A DNA stretch of 64,000 nucleotides from Rhynchospora pubera (taxonomy: Eukaryota > Streptophyta > Magnoliopsida > Poales > Cyperaceae), in contig CM051460.1 in NCBI GenBank assembly GCA_028095005.1, positions 75,719,676-75,783,675 on the forward strand, written 5' to 3'. The notes under the pieces are model-generated. The model ran no database searches and was not told the origin of the DNA. It worked only from the letters and a program-made list of their open reading frames with translations. This document shows positions 34,853-46,700 of this stretch, one piece after another. The position numbers and the translations under genes are program-made. Each line of letters opens with the position of its first letter. The first letter of the stretch is position 1.

Positions 34853-35877
34853 GACTAGAAGGGGCAGCCCAAGCGGAAGTCCTGGTGGTGACAGTCCTGA
34901 GGGCAGTGACCGCAAGCGATTGCGTAAGCCGTACAACACTAAGACATTCACGGTGGAGCTTATCTTTGGTAAAAGGATACCAATGTCTGCAATTACCCAG
35001 TCCGTGGAGGGGGCGTGAGTTTGAGAACACTCAAGAGGCCGTTAGGGTGCTTGATATCATCCTCCGCCAACAATCTGCAGCTCATTATGCCCGAAAAATT
35101 CTTTCCCCCTCCCTTTTTTCTCTTTGAAATATATTTATGCTTTGAAAATTGAAAATAATATTGGGTCCTTTTGAATTAAATTACTTTTTATGATTCATGG
35201 CTCCTAAGATAGGATGCTGCTAAAGAGGTTAAACTACTTCAAATGACATTAGAATGCATGATGTATTTGCCATTTTACTGTGTCTGCAATATTGAGCTGA
35301 ATTCAGATTAGGGGTAATGCGATGGGACACAACGGGTCCTTCCTTGACTTTTTGTTTGGTTCGGTTGAAGTATCAGAAACTGAAAATAATCGACACACCC
35401 TAAGAGCTATTAGTTAGCTAAGACTCTTTATAAGAACAATTGCTAACATTTGTTTATGCATGACACTTTTGTTGATTTCTTTCTATGGCAGGGGATGTCT
35501 ATTGGTTCGTCAGTCCTTCCATAACCACCCAAACAGTCTTGTTGATCTGGGAGGTGGTGTCATGGGATGCCGTGTGTTTCACTCTAGTTTCTGTACCACC
35601 CAGAGTGGTTTCTCTGTTAACAATGGTAATCTACTCCATTTGTTTAGCTAGTTGCTCTGCTCGTACATCTATATCCCTATCAACTTGTTTCTGTTTTACA
35701 TTCTAGCTTTCTAGCTTTATAAAATAACTCATTGACTGGTAAGTAGTATTTCTGTTAACCTCACTTTTATGATTTACAGATGTGTCAGCCACCATGTTTG
35801 TCAAACCAGGTCCGGTGGTGGATTTTCTTTTGGCCAACCAGAATGTCAATCATCCGAATGAGATAGATTGGAAGAAG
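34853..35877 (+). pseudogene. AGO4-like: U6 AGO4-like exons (N domain and linker)
   Basis: Exons are at 34,853 onward (frameshift as in U2, plus a private AAG-to-GAG change at about 35,007), 35,492-35,625 and 35,780-35,877. The private change opens an alternative frame of 116 codons from 34,777, but this is not the AGO frame. The last exon's 3' part is repeated at 36,572. Confidence 0.86.
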
Positions 35878-36571
35878 GTAATTGTTGTTCATAAATATTT
35901 TTTTTTTAATTTGAACTGTTGATTGATGGTATGTATGGACTTGTAGTTCTAATACTCCTTTTGGTAAATAATTTAATATCTGAATGCAATAGCAGGTCCC
36001 TCGGATGGACTGTCTAAGAGGACCCACATCCCTTATTAAGTTAAGTTTTCTTCTGCTTTCGTGAGATCACAATTCAGTCTAATTACCTTTTTTTTTGTTT
36101 TAATCATGTTCTTGTTTGTTTCTTCGTTTGTTTGTGCTGCAGATTAACGAAAGAATTAGTGTTCGCCTACTGCTTTGGGCCTTTCGATGGTTTTGTGTGA
36201 TGGACATGATGCAGATTTAAGTTTACTCACTGCAAAAAAATTCAGATAAGTTATTTTGTTGCTTTGCACCTGCATATCTTCAATATTTATTAAGTTGTAG
36301 GAAATAAATACATCATAGATGAGTAAAAAAAAAGTACCCACTGTTTTATCCTTTGAAATGTTAATGGTGATATGCTTGCCTTAGGATCCACCGATATTTA
36401 CCTGTTCAATGTGACCACAATTTATAAGGATACAAGTACTTTGTTAACCTTACGTGTATAAATCTTTGGTTCTCAATGTTGTTGACAATTGTTTGCTCAA
36501 GTGTGAGTCTGGCTGCCTTGTTATGTGGGTACATCCAACAGATGTAGTTATGAAATTACTTTACTCCCCAG

Positions 36572-37346
36572 AATGTCAATCATCCGAATGAGATAGATTG
36601 GAAGAAGGTAATTGTTGTTCATAAATATTTTTTTTTAATTTGAACTGTTGATTGATGGTATGTATGGACTTGTAGTTCTAATACTCCTTTTGGTAAATAA
36701 TTTAATATCTGAATGCAATAGCAGGTCCCTCGGATGGACTGTCTAAGAGGACCCACATCCCTTATTAAGTTAAGTTTTCTTCTGCTTTCGTGAGATCACA
36801 ATTCAGTCTAATTACCTTTTTTTTGTTTTAATCATGTTCTTGTTTGTTTCTTCGTTTGTTTGTGCTGCAGATTAACGAAAGAATTAGTGTTCGCCTACTG
36901 CTTTGGGCCTTTCGACGGTTTTGTGTGATGGACATGATGCAGATTTAAGTTCACTCACTGCAAAAAAAAATTCAGATAAGTTATTTTGTTGATTTGCACC
37001 TGCATATCTTCAATATTTATTAAGTTGTAGGGAATAAATACATCATAGATGAGTAAAAAAAAAGTACCCACTGTTTTATCCTTTGAAATATTAATGGTGA
37101 TATGCTTGCCTTAAGATCCACCGATCTTTACCTGTTCAATGTGACCACAATTTATAAGGATACAAGTACTTTGTTAATCTTACGTGTATAAATCTTTGGT
37201 TCTCACGGTGTTGACAATTGTTTGCTCAAGTGTAAGTCTGGCTCTCTTGTTATGTGGGTAAATCCAACAGATGTAGTTAAGAACTTATGCTCATTTGAAA
37301 TTACTTTTTATTTTAGGAATGTTTTGTTTGTTTCTAGGTTTGTTGA
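36572..37346 (+). repeat. Second, diverged copy of 35,838-36,550 inside U6
   Basis: The order is the same (end of the DWKK exon, intron, GTGCTGCAG and so on) at an offset of about 734 bp. There are many more differences than between any two array units, for example TCGACGG, GATTTGCACC, AAGATCCACCGATCTT and TCTCACGGTG. It probably represents the ancestral single-copy sequence that the amplified array joins. Confidence 0.85.
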
Positions 37347-37752
37347 TAGATAACTGTCAAAACTTTTTGTACAACATTGCTGGACATGAGGTCACCAAAA
37401 GGATTAAATCTAATCTCATTCGATTTATCAATATCAATTGCATGAATGGCTAAAGAGAAGATATTGATATATTATGTTTATGTTCTAAAATTCATAGATA
37501 TGAGTTGGCAAGTTTTGGATTGTTAACATTTCATTTCAATTAGAATAACGAATTGTTTTGGTACACGTTTTATTTGATATACTTTTATATCAAAAACTGT
37601 GTAATGTTTTTTTAGTATTATTGGTCAAGTAGTCAAATATTTGGTTGAATTAATCTTTTAATCTGCATTTATTCATAAATTAGCATCGTAAAACTAAATT
37701 TAATAAAAGTTATAAAAAAAATAGATCGCGCAATGCACGAGATGCCCACTAG
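37347..37752 (+). mobile_element. Possible Helitron-like insertion with 3' CTAG end
   Basis: About 400 bp unrelated to the unit ends in an imperfect hairpin (TCGCGCAATGCACGA) then GATGCCCACTAG followed by T. This resembles the 3' end at 3,030-3,057. The 5' end is not definable, and about 775 bp of host sequence is missing, so deletion accompanied or followed the insertion. Confidence 0.35.
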
Positions 37753-37786
37753 TTTGTTTAATTTTACTATTTATTTGGCATATTAG

Positions 37787-37834
37787 GTTTTTTTCTTTGA
37801 TGCTGGCGTGAATAAAAGAGGACACTTTTTGAAG
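37787..37834 (+). pseudogene. PURA1-like: U6 PUR-alpha-like exon
   Basis: The exon VFFFDAGVNKRGHFLK is preserved despite nucleotide change (GTTTTTTTC for GTCTTTTTC). The upstream exon piece is lost in the adjoining deletion. Confidence 0.6.
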
Positions 37835-38016
37835 GTATGCTTCTGTTTCAATAATTCTTTTTGTTCGATTTTTCTTTTAATATTTGCTTTGTAAATTCCA
37901 TCATTTTGATTCTAATTATTGTTCTCACATTTACCTGCTGAAACTAGTATAGTGTTTTTATACAGACAATGTACTGTTATCTATTGTTTGGCAATTGTTG
38001 GTAAGTACTTCCCTTC

Positions 38017-38205
38017 GGCTCCGTTTGGATGTGTTGAGAATAAGGTAGGAAGAAGGAAGAAGGGAAGAAATTTATTGGGAAGGGGTAAATTTATTGGGAA
38101 GTGTGTAACTTTTGTGAAGAGTTTGGATGGTTAGAAATAAATTTATTGGTAAAAAGTGATTATTCCTTATTCCTTATTCCGGGAAGAAGCCATCCAAACG
38201 AAGCC
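38017..38205. mobile_element. 189-bp MITE with 15-bp terminal inverted repeats
   Basis: It starts GGCTCCGTTTGGATG and ends CATCCAAACGAAGCC (14 of 15 bases inverted-complementary). Other units read ACTTCCCTTCAATATT without a break here, so the empty site is present in the same array and the insertion boundary is certain. The flanking duplication is only TC, or not clear, so the superfamily is left open. The TIR resembles common plant hAT- or Harbinger-type MITE ends. Confidence 0.85.
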
Positions 38206-39424
38206 TCAATATTAAAATTATAAGAATCATTGTTCATGTTCTAAAATTTGTTATACATTGAGTGATGACAATTTCAAAATTGGTTTTGGAGCATCATTGC
38301 TGTCATAATAACCCTGTTCTTTTGGATAACTATATTGTTTGTTTTAAGTTCTATATAATGAGTAATAATTCATGGTGTGCTCAGTGGAGGTTATTATGGC
38401 ACTCAAATGGCATACTGACAAAGATAAAGAGTACCAACTTGATTGTTTTGCTTGCTAATGAGATAGTTTTCATTCTTTAAAATATTTTATGTCAGTATAT
38501 CTTAATGTTTTAATATTTCAGCATGCACAATGTTTGAAGTTTTGTAGTATTAGTCGCATATCTACTAACTTTTCTATTTATAACAGTGAATAAAAATGTA
38601 AATAAAGTTACTGGTGGCTCAAACTTAGCACGTCTGCCAAGTATCAGCAGTTAAAATACACCCTAATAGCTAATAGTTAGCTCTGCCTAATATATTCGAA
38701 ACATTGCTTACATCTGTTTTGAATGACAGTTTTGTTGATTTCTTTCTATTGCAGCGGTTGTCTCTTGGTTCGTCAATCATTCTTCCACAACAACCCAATA
38801 AAAAAATAGGTACACTGTTTCTGGTTTACATGCTAGATGTATATCTCAGCTGTTAAATAGTAATTGTTGTTAAGCACACTATTATGATTGGCATATGAAT
38901 CAACTACTATGATTGTCAAGCCTGGTCCTATGGGAGATTTTCCTTTGGTCAACTGGAGTGTCAATCATCCCAATTAGATAAGACTGGCAGAATGTAAATT
39001 TTTTCTTAAATATATTTTGGCTGATGAAGATCTCGCGTTATTGTAGACTATAATGGTGAGCATCTCAATCACTACTCTTTGCTTTGAGATCTTCCTCAGG
39101 TTTTAGATCTTAAGTTGTTTTGATCTTTTACCAAATCTCACCCCTCTTTTACTAAATTTCAGTTAATTTGCCTTCATCTTAAATTATCGTAAACTATAAT
39201 CAGATACTTAGCAATTTGATACAATAACCTTTGATCTTCCTCACGTTTTAAATCTTCTGCTGAACTAAAATCAGTACAAAATCTCATGTTAAAAAGTGCT
39301 TTAAGATATTTAGATACGTATCAAGTAATTCGGATGCTCACAATTTCAGGTTAAATACTGTGGCTTAGAGTGTTGGTTCCGGTGATTTGGTTCGGATGAT
39401 CTCGACTAGGTGTTCTACTGAAAT

Positions 39425-39470
39425 ATCTCTCTCTCTCTCTCTCTCTCTCTTACTGACACACACACACACA
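39425..39470. repeat. (CT)n followed by (CA)n microsatellite
   Basis: A run of CT dinucleotides is followed by TTACTGA and a run of CA dinucleotides, inside the non-coding part of P3. Confidence 0.85.
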
Positions 39471-39843
39471 ATCTTATCATGCTTTTTTCACATTTCCAAA
39501 ATCTCTTTTTTTCGCGGTACTTAAATCTTTTTTCTAGGTTTATTAAATTGGAGGAAATACTTAAACAAGTATACAGAAGATTAGCGATTTATTGTAGCAA
39601 TATGCACAACCAGTTTGAACTTTTTCACTGATTGGGTCGACAATTTACGTTGGTCAGCAAAAAAATACAAGCAATTAACTTGACAACAAACACTTGAATT
39701 GCAATCTATTGATCATATTTTCTCTTTGGAAGCTTTTTATGTTCATGCATCAGTAAAAATCATTGTAAGAATTTTTTAACTCTCCTTTTAGCTAATATTA
39801 ATTTAATGGTGTAAAATGTTACAAAAAGATAACATGAAAATGT

Positions 39844-39966
39844 CAGGGCTATAACCCACCCAAGGGTTGTGGAGTTTTCTACTTTTACTGTGCTTTAATT
39901 AAGTTATTATTGGTTTATATTGTTCGATTTGAATAGTCAGGGCTATAACCCACCCAAGGGTTGTGG
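39844..39966 (+). repeat. 30-bp direct repeat, 93 bp apart
   Basis: GTCAGGGCTATAACCCACCC plus AAGGGTTGTGGA occurs at about 39,844 and 39,937. The second copy immediately precedes decayed PIWI-region sequence. The origin is unknown; a small tandem duplication or a footprint is possible. Confidence 0.8.
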
Positions 39967-40750
39967 ACAATATTATTTTACTGCATCCCCATACCGTAGC
40001 TCTTCCTTAGGTATTATATTTATATATTATACAACTGAAAGTATTTTGGGACTTACTGGTCAAGTACAGTATATACTCGCTTTTCAACAAACAGTTCTCG
40101 TCCGGTTCATGTTCTTTACCTCTAATATAATCAATCTGATTGGAACCTTGAATGTTAGGCTTGTAAATTCTTTGTTGACAACTGGAACCCGAAGTTTATT
40201 GTGATTGTAGCACAAAATAATCACCACACCAGATTTTTCATTCCTAATAATCAGAATAATTTGCCACCTCGTAATATTATATTGTGAAACACTTTTACCC
40301 TACCTATTCAAAATGGTTTGGTATCTTTAATATGTTATTCCCTTATATGATATATGTGGGTACTGTAATTGACAAGAAAGTGTGTCAACCAAGAAATTAT
40401 GATTTCTACTCGTGTTCACACAAAGGTTCTATTGTGAGATGTTCATAAACTTAATTATCTTTGTAAATGAAAACAATGTTGTTTATCAGTCATTGTCTAC
40501 ATTATTGTTTCTTCTATCAGGGAACAAGTAGGCCAATTCACTACCATGTTCTGCTTGATCAAATTGGCTTTCAACCTGATGATCTCCAGGATTTGGTCCA
40601 TTCGCTTTCTTACATGTAAGTTTTTGAATTTCTCTCTCCTTTTCAACATGTAAGATTTTGGTGACTTGTGATTGTGCTGACCATGTACTGAATTCTTGTA
40701 CAATTTTCAGCTATCAGAGAAGCACCACTGTCGTATTTGTTGGTAACTTG

Positions 40751-43546
40751 GTATGCTGCTCTCATCTATTAAAAATATCTTAATATTGAAGAAATACACC
40801 TAAGGGAACTTCACTATAAAATTGTGTTGCCAGTGAGACCTATGTGTAATTGAAGCCTCCTAGAAGAAGCATTATGCTAAAGTGCAGATGCCTCTGCATC
40901 TGAAATTTTAAATTATGGCTAATTGCTTAATAATCAAGTACCAAATTATATAGAACTACTCTTAACTAAACCTGTTTTATTTTATCTTTTATAATTCATG
41001 TTTGTGATATGGAGTTATCGCATTTGGAAATTACTTTTCATAAACTTAATGCGAAAAATTTATAATTAATCGTCCAAGTTTCTGAATTGGAAACTTCGGA
41101 TGTACAAAATGCTGAACAAATTGTTACATTAAAAGAAAATATTGTGATAATGATATCAGTAAATGTTGTGTTTGCCTACTAGAGATAGCAAAGATATTGC
41201 ATAATATTACATAATATGTTACATAAATATATGACAGATTTCATGTAACAAGGAGACAGATTAAACATCTGTCAATTCAATTGGATAGGAAGGATGGTAT
41301 CAAAAAGGAAAATTATGTAATTTATTACATTAATTATTGTTTTCATTGTTAAAATTTTAAAATTATCACTTTATAGTCTTAAATTCATATAAAATTGGTT
41401 CTAAGTTGAACTTCCTTTAACAAGTAACATTTATAATGGCATCTAGGGTGATTTTTTAGTAAAAACAATGCAAATGATAGTGATACTCTGATATGATCAG
41501 TCATATGACATCAAATATCAATTAAATAAATTGCTGATATCCTGTTACTGCTAACATTTATTTCATTATTATAAATTAACTAAAAGTTACATACATACCC
41601 AATTGTGATTTATTCTTATGACGATAATGCTAACGTGAATTCTATTTAGTACTTTGACCAGTGTTAATAATAATACAATCTAGCTGATATACTTCAAATT
41701 AAAAAGAACGAAATAATTACAAAAACAAAATAACATGTCTAAATTTTAAAAATCGAACAATATATGAAATCATCTGTATTTAACAGATTCTACAAAAGTT
41801 GGATCAAGTTTTATGCTGGTTTATTCAGTCAGGATCAAGAGGCGAATGTACCAAGTTGCTCTACCTTCATGCAGTTGAAAAAGGAGAAAGGAAAAGTAAA
41901 TGGAACATGATCCTGAGCAGTGGCGAGTCCAAACATTTTTAAAAAATAAATAATTTACTAAATTACATTAAAAAATTAAATTAATATTAAATTACTTTTT
42001 AAAATACAAATAAATTTTTTAAACTTAAAAATGTAAGAAAGTTATCTACTCACTTGGATTATACTCACTACTTCAATTTATAATAGGGAAATTTATTTTT
42101 TTTACCCCTCAAAACTGAGAAAAAGAAGGATTTACAAGTAAAATCACATGATTTTGCCTCCCTAAATTTGAGACTCCTTCTCTATTTGTATATTTTATAT
42201 CATAAATATTAATTAAATAAAAATATATATAAATATTTAAGTTCATTTTTAACCTATTTATTTTCAACTTTACATCTTTTTAATAGATTTTGCTAAAACT
42301 ATTGCAATTTATAACGCGCTAATTATAAATAACATTATAAAAAAATAAATGATAAACCAACTTTTTTTTCAAATTATCTATATGTAGTCCAATGAGATCT
42401 AATAGTTGTAGTTTTAACTTTTGTAAAACAACTTGCCCCTACATGGCCTCGCCTATGATCCTGAGGAATAGAAATTATCTATATATAGTCCCCTATAATT
42501 TTACAATCTTCTTCTTGTGTTTTTCGTGCATTGAATTCATGAGGGCATGCTTCGAATCCTTTTCCCTTTAATCTTCTTCTTGGCACTTATTTTCAAATTT
42601 TCAAGAAAGATTGATTCAAACTCGCCAAAGAAAAATATTAGAATCAATCTACATCACTTTATTTATATGCATATAAGATTAAAAAAAAAACCATAGTCTA
42701 TAATAGTTGAAAGACGAGGCAAGAAATGAAAACTGACACGATTTTTTATATGCCTGTCGTGCAGAGAATTATGTGAAAAGTATATCTCATTTGTTTGCAT
42801 TTTAAAAGTTATATGCAGTTTATTTGCATGTATACTTTATTATTCTATTGAATATACTGCATTGACCACTAACTAAATTGACAGCAATGATATCTGATTA
42901 AATGATCACTAACATCTAAAAAGTAAAATTATAAAATTTTTTACTTTAGATAGATAGATGTGTCAATATTTGGTGTTATCGCAAGTAAATTAGTCATTCA
43001 ACAAGTAATTTAAAATTTTAATTGTTCGATTTTAAAAATATTTAGATTGGCTTCAAATAACAAATTTCATAATTGAATTTGATTTAGCTGACCAAAAGAA
43101 GTGTACTTGCCCTTCAAAAATTAATCCATCTCATGCCTTGAACAGAGCAGACTCAATGCATTAATATTCATTGGTTAGAAAGCTACGCGACTTAAATCTG
43201 ACAATATCTCATGATTGATCTAACATTTGAAAGTTGAAATTAAACAAATAATACAGAGTATAGGTTCAAATCCATGTGACAAAACTATTTTTGTAAGAAA
43301 AAAAAATGGAGAGAAAGATTCTTCATGACAAAATTCCTATAGGAAAAATATCTAATTAAATATTTTGATATTATAAAAAGTTATACAGTATATTGACTAC
43401 TATGACACAAATAAGTGATTATGAACATAAAAAGAATGTAAAATTATATGTACCTTTTTTTTTTACCACAACGATGGCTGATTTTTTTCCCCCAAATTTT
43501 GTATAATTCGAAAAAAAATCACATATACATGTTGAGCTATGAAACA
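40751..43546. other. AT-rich intergenic stretch
   Basis: No supported gene. A short stretch near 41,820-41,940 (GSRGECTKLLYLHAVEKGER in one frame) looks less AT-rich and could be an exon remnant, but no family was recognised and stops are close. Confidence 0.4.
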
Positions 43547-43555
43547 TTTAATATA

Positions 43556-44273
43556 GGGTGATTTAGATTTATGCTACCGTAAATATTTGAAATTAAGGAT
43601 ATGTCATCACCAAAAGTCAAATTATTTTTTTGCCACTATAAAATTATCGAAATTAGTTTTTTGTCATCGGACAATTATTTGACAACTTTACCCTTTTAAA
43701 TATGTCACTATAAAAATTAAAAATTAGTAATATGCCATCACAAAAGATATAATTGATTTTATACATTATAAATCATTAACAATTAGTTTTATCAATTTTA
43801 TACAAATTATTACAAATTCTAATTAGTAATATATTATTAGCTTTTATGTGAAAGAAACAAATAACCATTATTATAGTGATGTTTTTTTATAAATAAAGTA
43901 ACACTCTGTCAAGTCAAGTATATGCGTATAAATATAAGAATTAAAGTAACACTCTCCGTCCAATATAAGAATTCATTAGAATTTGTATAAATTTGAAATG
44001 AGCAAGGAAACTTATTATCAAATTAAATATGGCAAATATGAACGCGGTTTGTTTGTTTTTTTTTTGGTTTGTTTTTAATAAGGGGTAATTTGGTCATTGA
44101 AAAAATCTAATGACAAATTTAGTAATGGTATTTTTAGAATTTAGTATGTTTTTGAAAAATAGTGGCATAAAACTAATTTTAGCAATTCTATAATGGCACA
44201 AATTTAATTAGCAATTTAAAAATGGCATTTTCCTAATTAACAAAAATCACAGTGGCATAAAACTAATTATCTC
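43556..44273. mobile_element. 718-bp TIR element with 9-bp target duplication (copy 1)
   Basis: It begins GGGTGATTTAGATTTATGC and ends AACTAATTATCTC. The reverse complement of the end (GAGATAATTAGTTTTATGCC) is similar to the start. It is flanked by identical TTTAATATA at 43,547-43,555 and 44,274-44,282. A 9-bp duplication fits the Mutator superfamily. Internally it has repeated TGCCAC-type motifs and no coding capacity. A relative lies at 49,428-50,294. Confidence 0.65.
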
Positions 44274-44282
44274 TTTAATATA

Positions 44283-46691
44283 TTATACCGTACCGACACT
44301 GGTACGGTATTGGTAGATGTTGTACCAATGTTGATGATGGTACTGTTTCTCTCAGTTTACTTATTATCTTTGTAAAGTTTGCTTCTTTATTGATGAGAGG
44401 TTAAACAATTTTTAATCTGCACAAATATTGATAACAAATTTGTCCAGAATGTGGGGAATGCATATCTAATTTCATTTTCTTTATTTTGGTGATGCTTATC
44501 ACGTGTTTGTAAAAAAGATGATCCTATTAACAATGGAAGACAGCAACCAAATTCATTCGTACGAGAAGATTCTCTACTATTCAACAAGCAAAATTGAGAT
44601 CAGTATACCTCTAACTTTTGACTGTTCAACTTATCCTGTTATCCACCAATCCGTACACGGGACAAAAAATGCTGAATTAACCCAAGGAATTGGAGGGGAT
44701 GAAAAATTGATCATTACAATACCAGCTTGAACCCACAAAAATGTTATAAATAAATATAGATGTCTGCAATTATAATGGTCTTAAAGTTGCTCTGTTGGAA
44801 TGACCCTTACTCTGTTTGGCATTAGACAAAACACTAATCTGCACCTCCCCTCTTTTTCCATTTTAGTTTTTGTTCGAATACCATTTTTTTGTTCGACTAC
44901 CTCCTGTTGTTTGGAAATACAATGAAAACTCCCCGCGTATGTTTTATAGCGATGATCCAACGTGGATTAAGTTCAAAAATTTGAATGTTTTTTTTAATGG
45001 GTGGTACCTTTTTTTTTAAATAGTTGACAGCATCTGTCAACGGAGTAATGGGTGGTAATTGTTGATGTATAACGCCATGCTCAAATTATACATTTATGAA
45101 AATTTTGGCGAAAGTAATGGGTGGTACTCGAGCCATTTAGGAAGTTTTAAATTTAAGTGCTTCATTAGTTGATGTTTAGCCACGATATGTTAGATAAAAT
45201 GTTATTTATAATTTTTTGGATATTTTATGAGATTTTTTCTGATGATCTAGCTATTTTCAAAGTTCCTGCTTCGCAGAATTTTTTGATTGGTCTGAAGTTG
45301 CTGTGTGTGTTCGTCGGTCGGAGATTCACTACATGCTGGACGCCACATAGGATTGACTAATGACGCTGAACTGAGGCGACTAGGTCAGATGGTTTAAACT
45401 CGGGGCCGTGGGCCACACGAGTTCAGGTTTGATCCATATCTGCTTGGTGGGCCCTCCTGTCATTAACACAGACCAAATGCACCGAGTTCATCCGAGTTCT
45501 CTCTTTTATCCGTTGATTTTGAAATCAATCCACTGATATAGTGATGTGCGTCAAGATCCGTGCTGGTCAATAGGGTCAAATCTGTTTCCTTCTTTCTTCT
45601 TCGTAGTTCGTGTGCGACCAATTATCCCATCCAATGAGTAAGTCAGTCAATTAAGTTCTGGTTCGAGGACATGTGACCACAAGGCTGGTTGGCAAACTGG
45701 CTACCCACATTGACTTCCAGACTTCCAGTTCATAGTTAATATTAAGATCCTTTATTTATTAATTTTAATTATCTATCTAGTAACTAAAAGTAAAACTAAA
45801 ATAACCATAAGAGATTAATTAACAACTAAAGTACAGAATCGTAACCTCATTACTAGGTAAATTGAAGTATATTAACTCAAAACTCTTAATTCTTTGTTAT
45901 TTGATTGATATTTTTCTTTTTTTTTAATTTGATTTTTGGATTGAATATTTTGATTATTGCATATCAAAATTGATGTATATGAGTATATCTCGATGTATAA
46001 CTTTTTTTTAATGAAAAAATAATTGGACAGAATTGTAAGCATTATATATATCTAATTACACTCTTAAGTTAACCTTGTTCAATCATAGTGGATAAGTAAG
46101 TGGGAGTGGAAAAACTCAAATTGGATTTAGGTTAGACGAAATCCGGCGGTTGGAAGAGTTTCTCTCATTTTAATTACACCTTCAACCTCTAATCTTCATC
46201 CAGCGGTTGTCATAGCTGCTTGGGGAGTAAGCAACTTTTGTTTTAGATGCTTTGCTTTTTACTTTTTAGTACTTGAATTATGTCATTACAGCACCCAGTC
46301 ACCATTTGTAACATGTTTTAAATGTCAATTAACTTCTCAAATGACTATTAAGAAAAATTAAACCAGCACTTAACCAAGCCATGGTGTTGATTGGTGTTCC
46401 AATCTCCTTGGTTCAAATTAATTGCAATTGAATGTCTAGGATCAATTATAAGACCTCAGTCAGTGAGTCCGTATAAACCATCAATTATAAGAGCCAATAG
46501 CAGCTCGCCATTTGTGTGCGGCGGGAGCTTCTGACTTGTGGGGTTGGTTCAGAAATGGATCAAGGAGAAGGGCGTTGTATAATTAAGTTTTTAATGATGG
46601 GCTTTAAGCCTTCTTTTTTAATGCAATGGGCTTCGCCTTTTTTTTTTCTCTTGCGCTGGCCCATTTGCAATTTCCTTCATTTCATTTCTTA
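44283..46691. other. Intergenic stretch with a weak SINE-like motif pair
   Basis: No supported gene; a 75-codon open frame at 44,503-44,730 has no recognisable family. At 45,380-45,435 a sequence with an A-box-like TAGGTCAGATGG and a B-box-like GGTTTGATCC, about 34 bases apart, could be a tRNA-derived SINE head. It does not look like an intact tRNA. Confidence 0.3.
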
Positions 46692-46700
46692 ATAATGAAA

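Larger units (their letters stand above)
34480..38474 (+). repeat. Array unit U6, mosaic and truncated
   Basis: It starts at the standard junction and matches the other units to about 36,550. It then jumps back: sequence from CAGAATGTCAATCATCCGAA (35,838) is repeated at 36,572 in a more diverged form. Homology continues to about 37,346, where some 775 bp of unit sequence (including the second AGO exon) is replaced by about 400 bp ending in a Helitron-like CTAG at 37,752. It resumes with the PUR exon and ends after GATAGTTTTCATT at 38,474. A 189-bp MITE sits at 38,017-38,205. Confidence 0.88.
38755..40750 (+). pseudogene. AGO4-like: P3: AGO4-clade pseudogene retaining PIWI-domain exons
   Basis: Pieces in order: 38,755-38,809, GCLLVRQSFFHNNPIKK then stop; 38,906-38,977, TMIVKPGPMGDFPLVNWSVN then stop. 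A PIWI exon ending at 40,270 reads VDNWNPKFIVIVAQNNHHTR and continues FFIPNN. Exon 40,360-40,433 reads GTVIDKKVCQPRNYDFYSCS then HKGSI. Exon 40,521-40,615 reads GTSRPIHYHVLLDQIGFQPD and continues DLQDLVHSLSY. Exon 40,711-40,750 reads YQRSTTVVFVGNL. The DFYSCSH histidine corresponds to the last residue of the catalytic tetrad of slicer AGOs. Splice phases between the last four pieces are correct, but the acceptor before 40,360 is not AG. The extreme C-terminus and the whole PAZ-MID part are absent. Confidence 0.85.

Noticed and set aside
34777..35127. 116-codon plus-strand frame in U6
   Set aside because: It is the shorter shadow frame of the other units, extended by one private base change; it is not the AGO frame over most of its length.
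9109..38474. CRISPR-like or satellite interpretation of the regular repeats
   Set aside because: Units are 4 kb, contain exons and introns and have no spacer structure; this is a gene-derived tandem array.
9109..38474. Pure assembly artefact
   Set aside because: Not fully excluded, but private substitutions, a unit-specific CACTA with target duplication and the mosaic U6 argue that at least several units are real.
45369..45440. tRNA gene
   Set aside because: A- and B-box-like motifs are present, but no cloverleaf or anticodon arm could be drawn; at most a SINE-like remnant.
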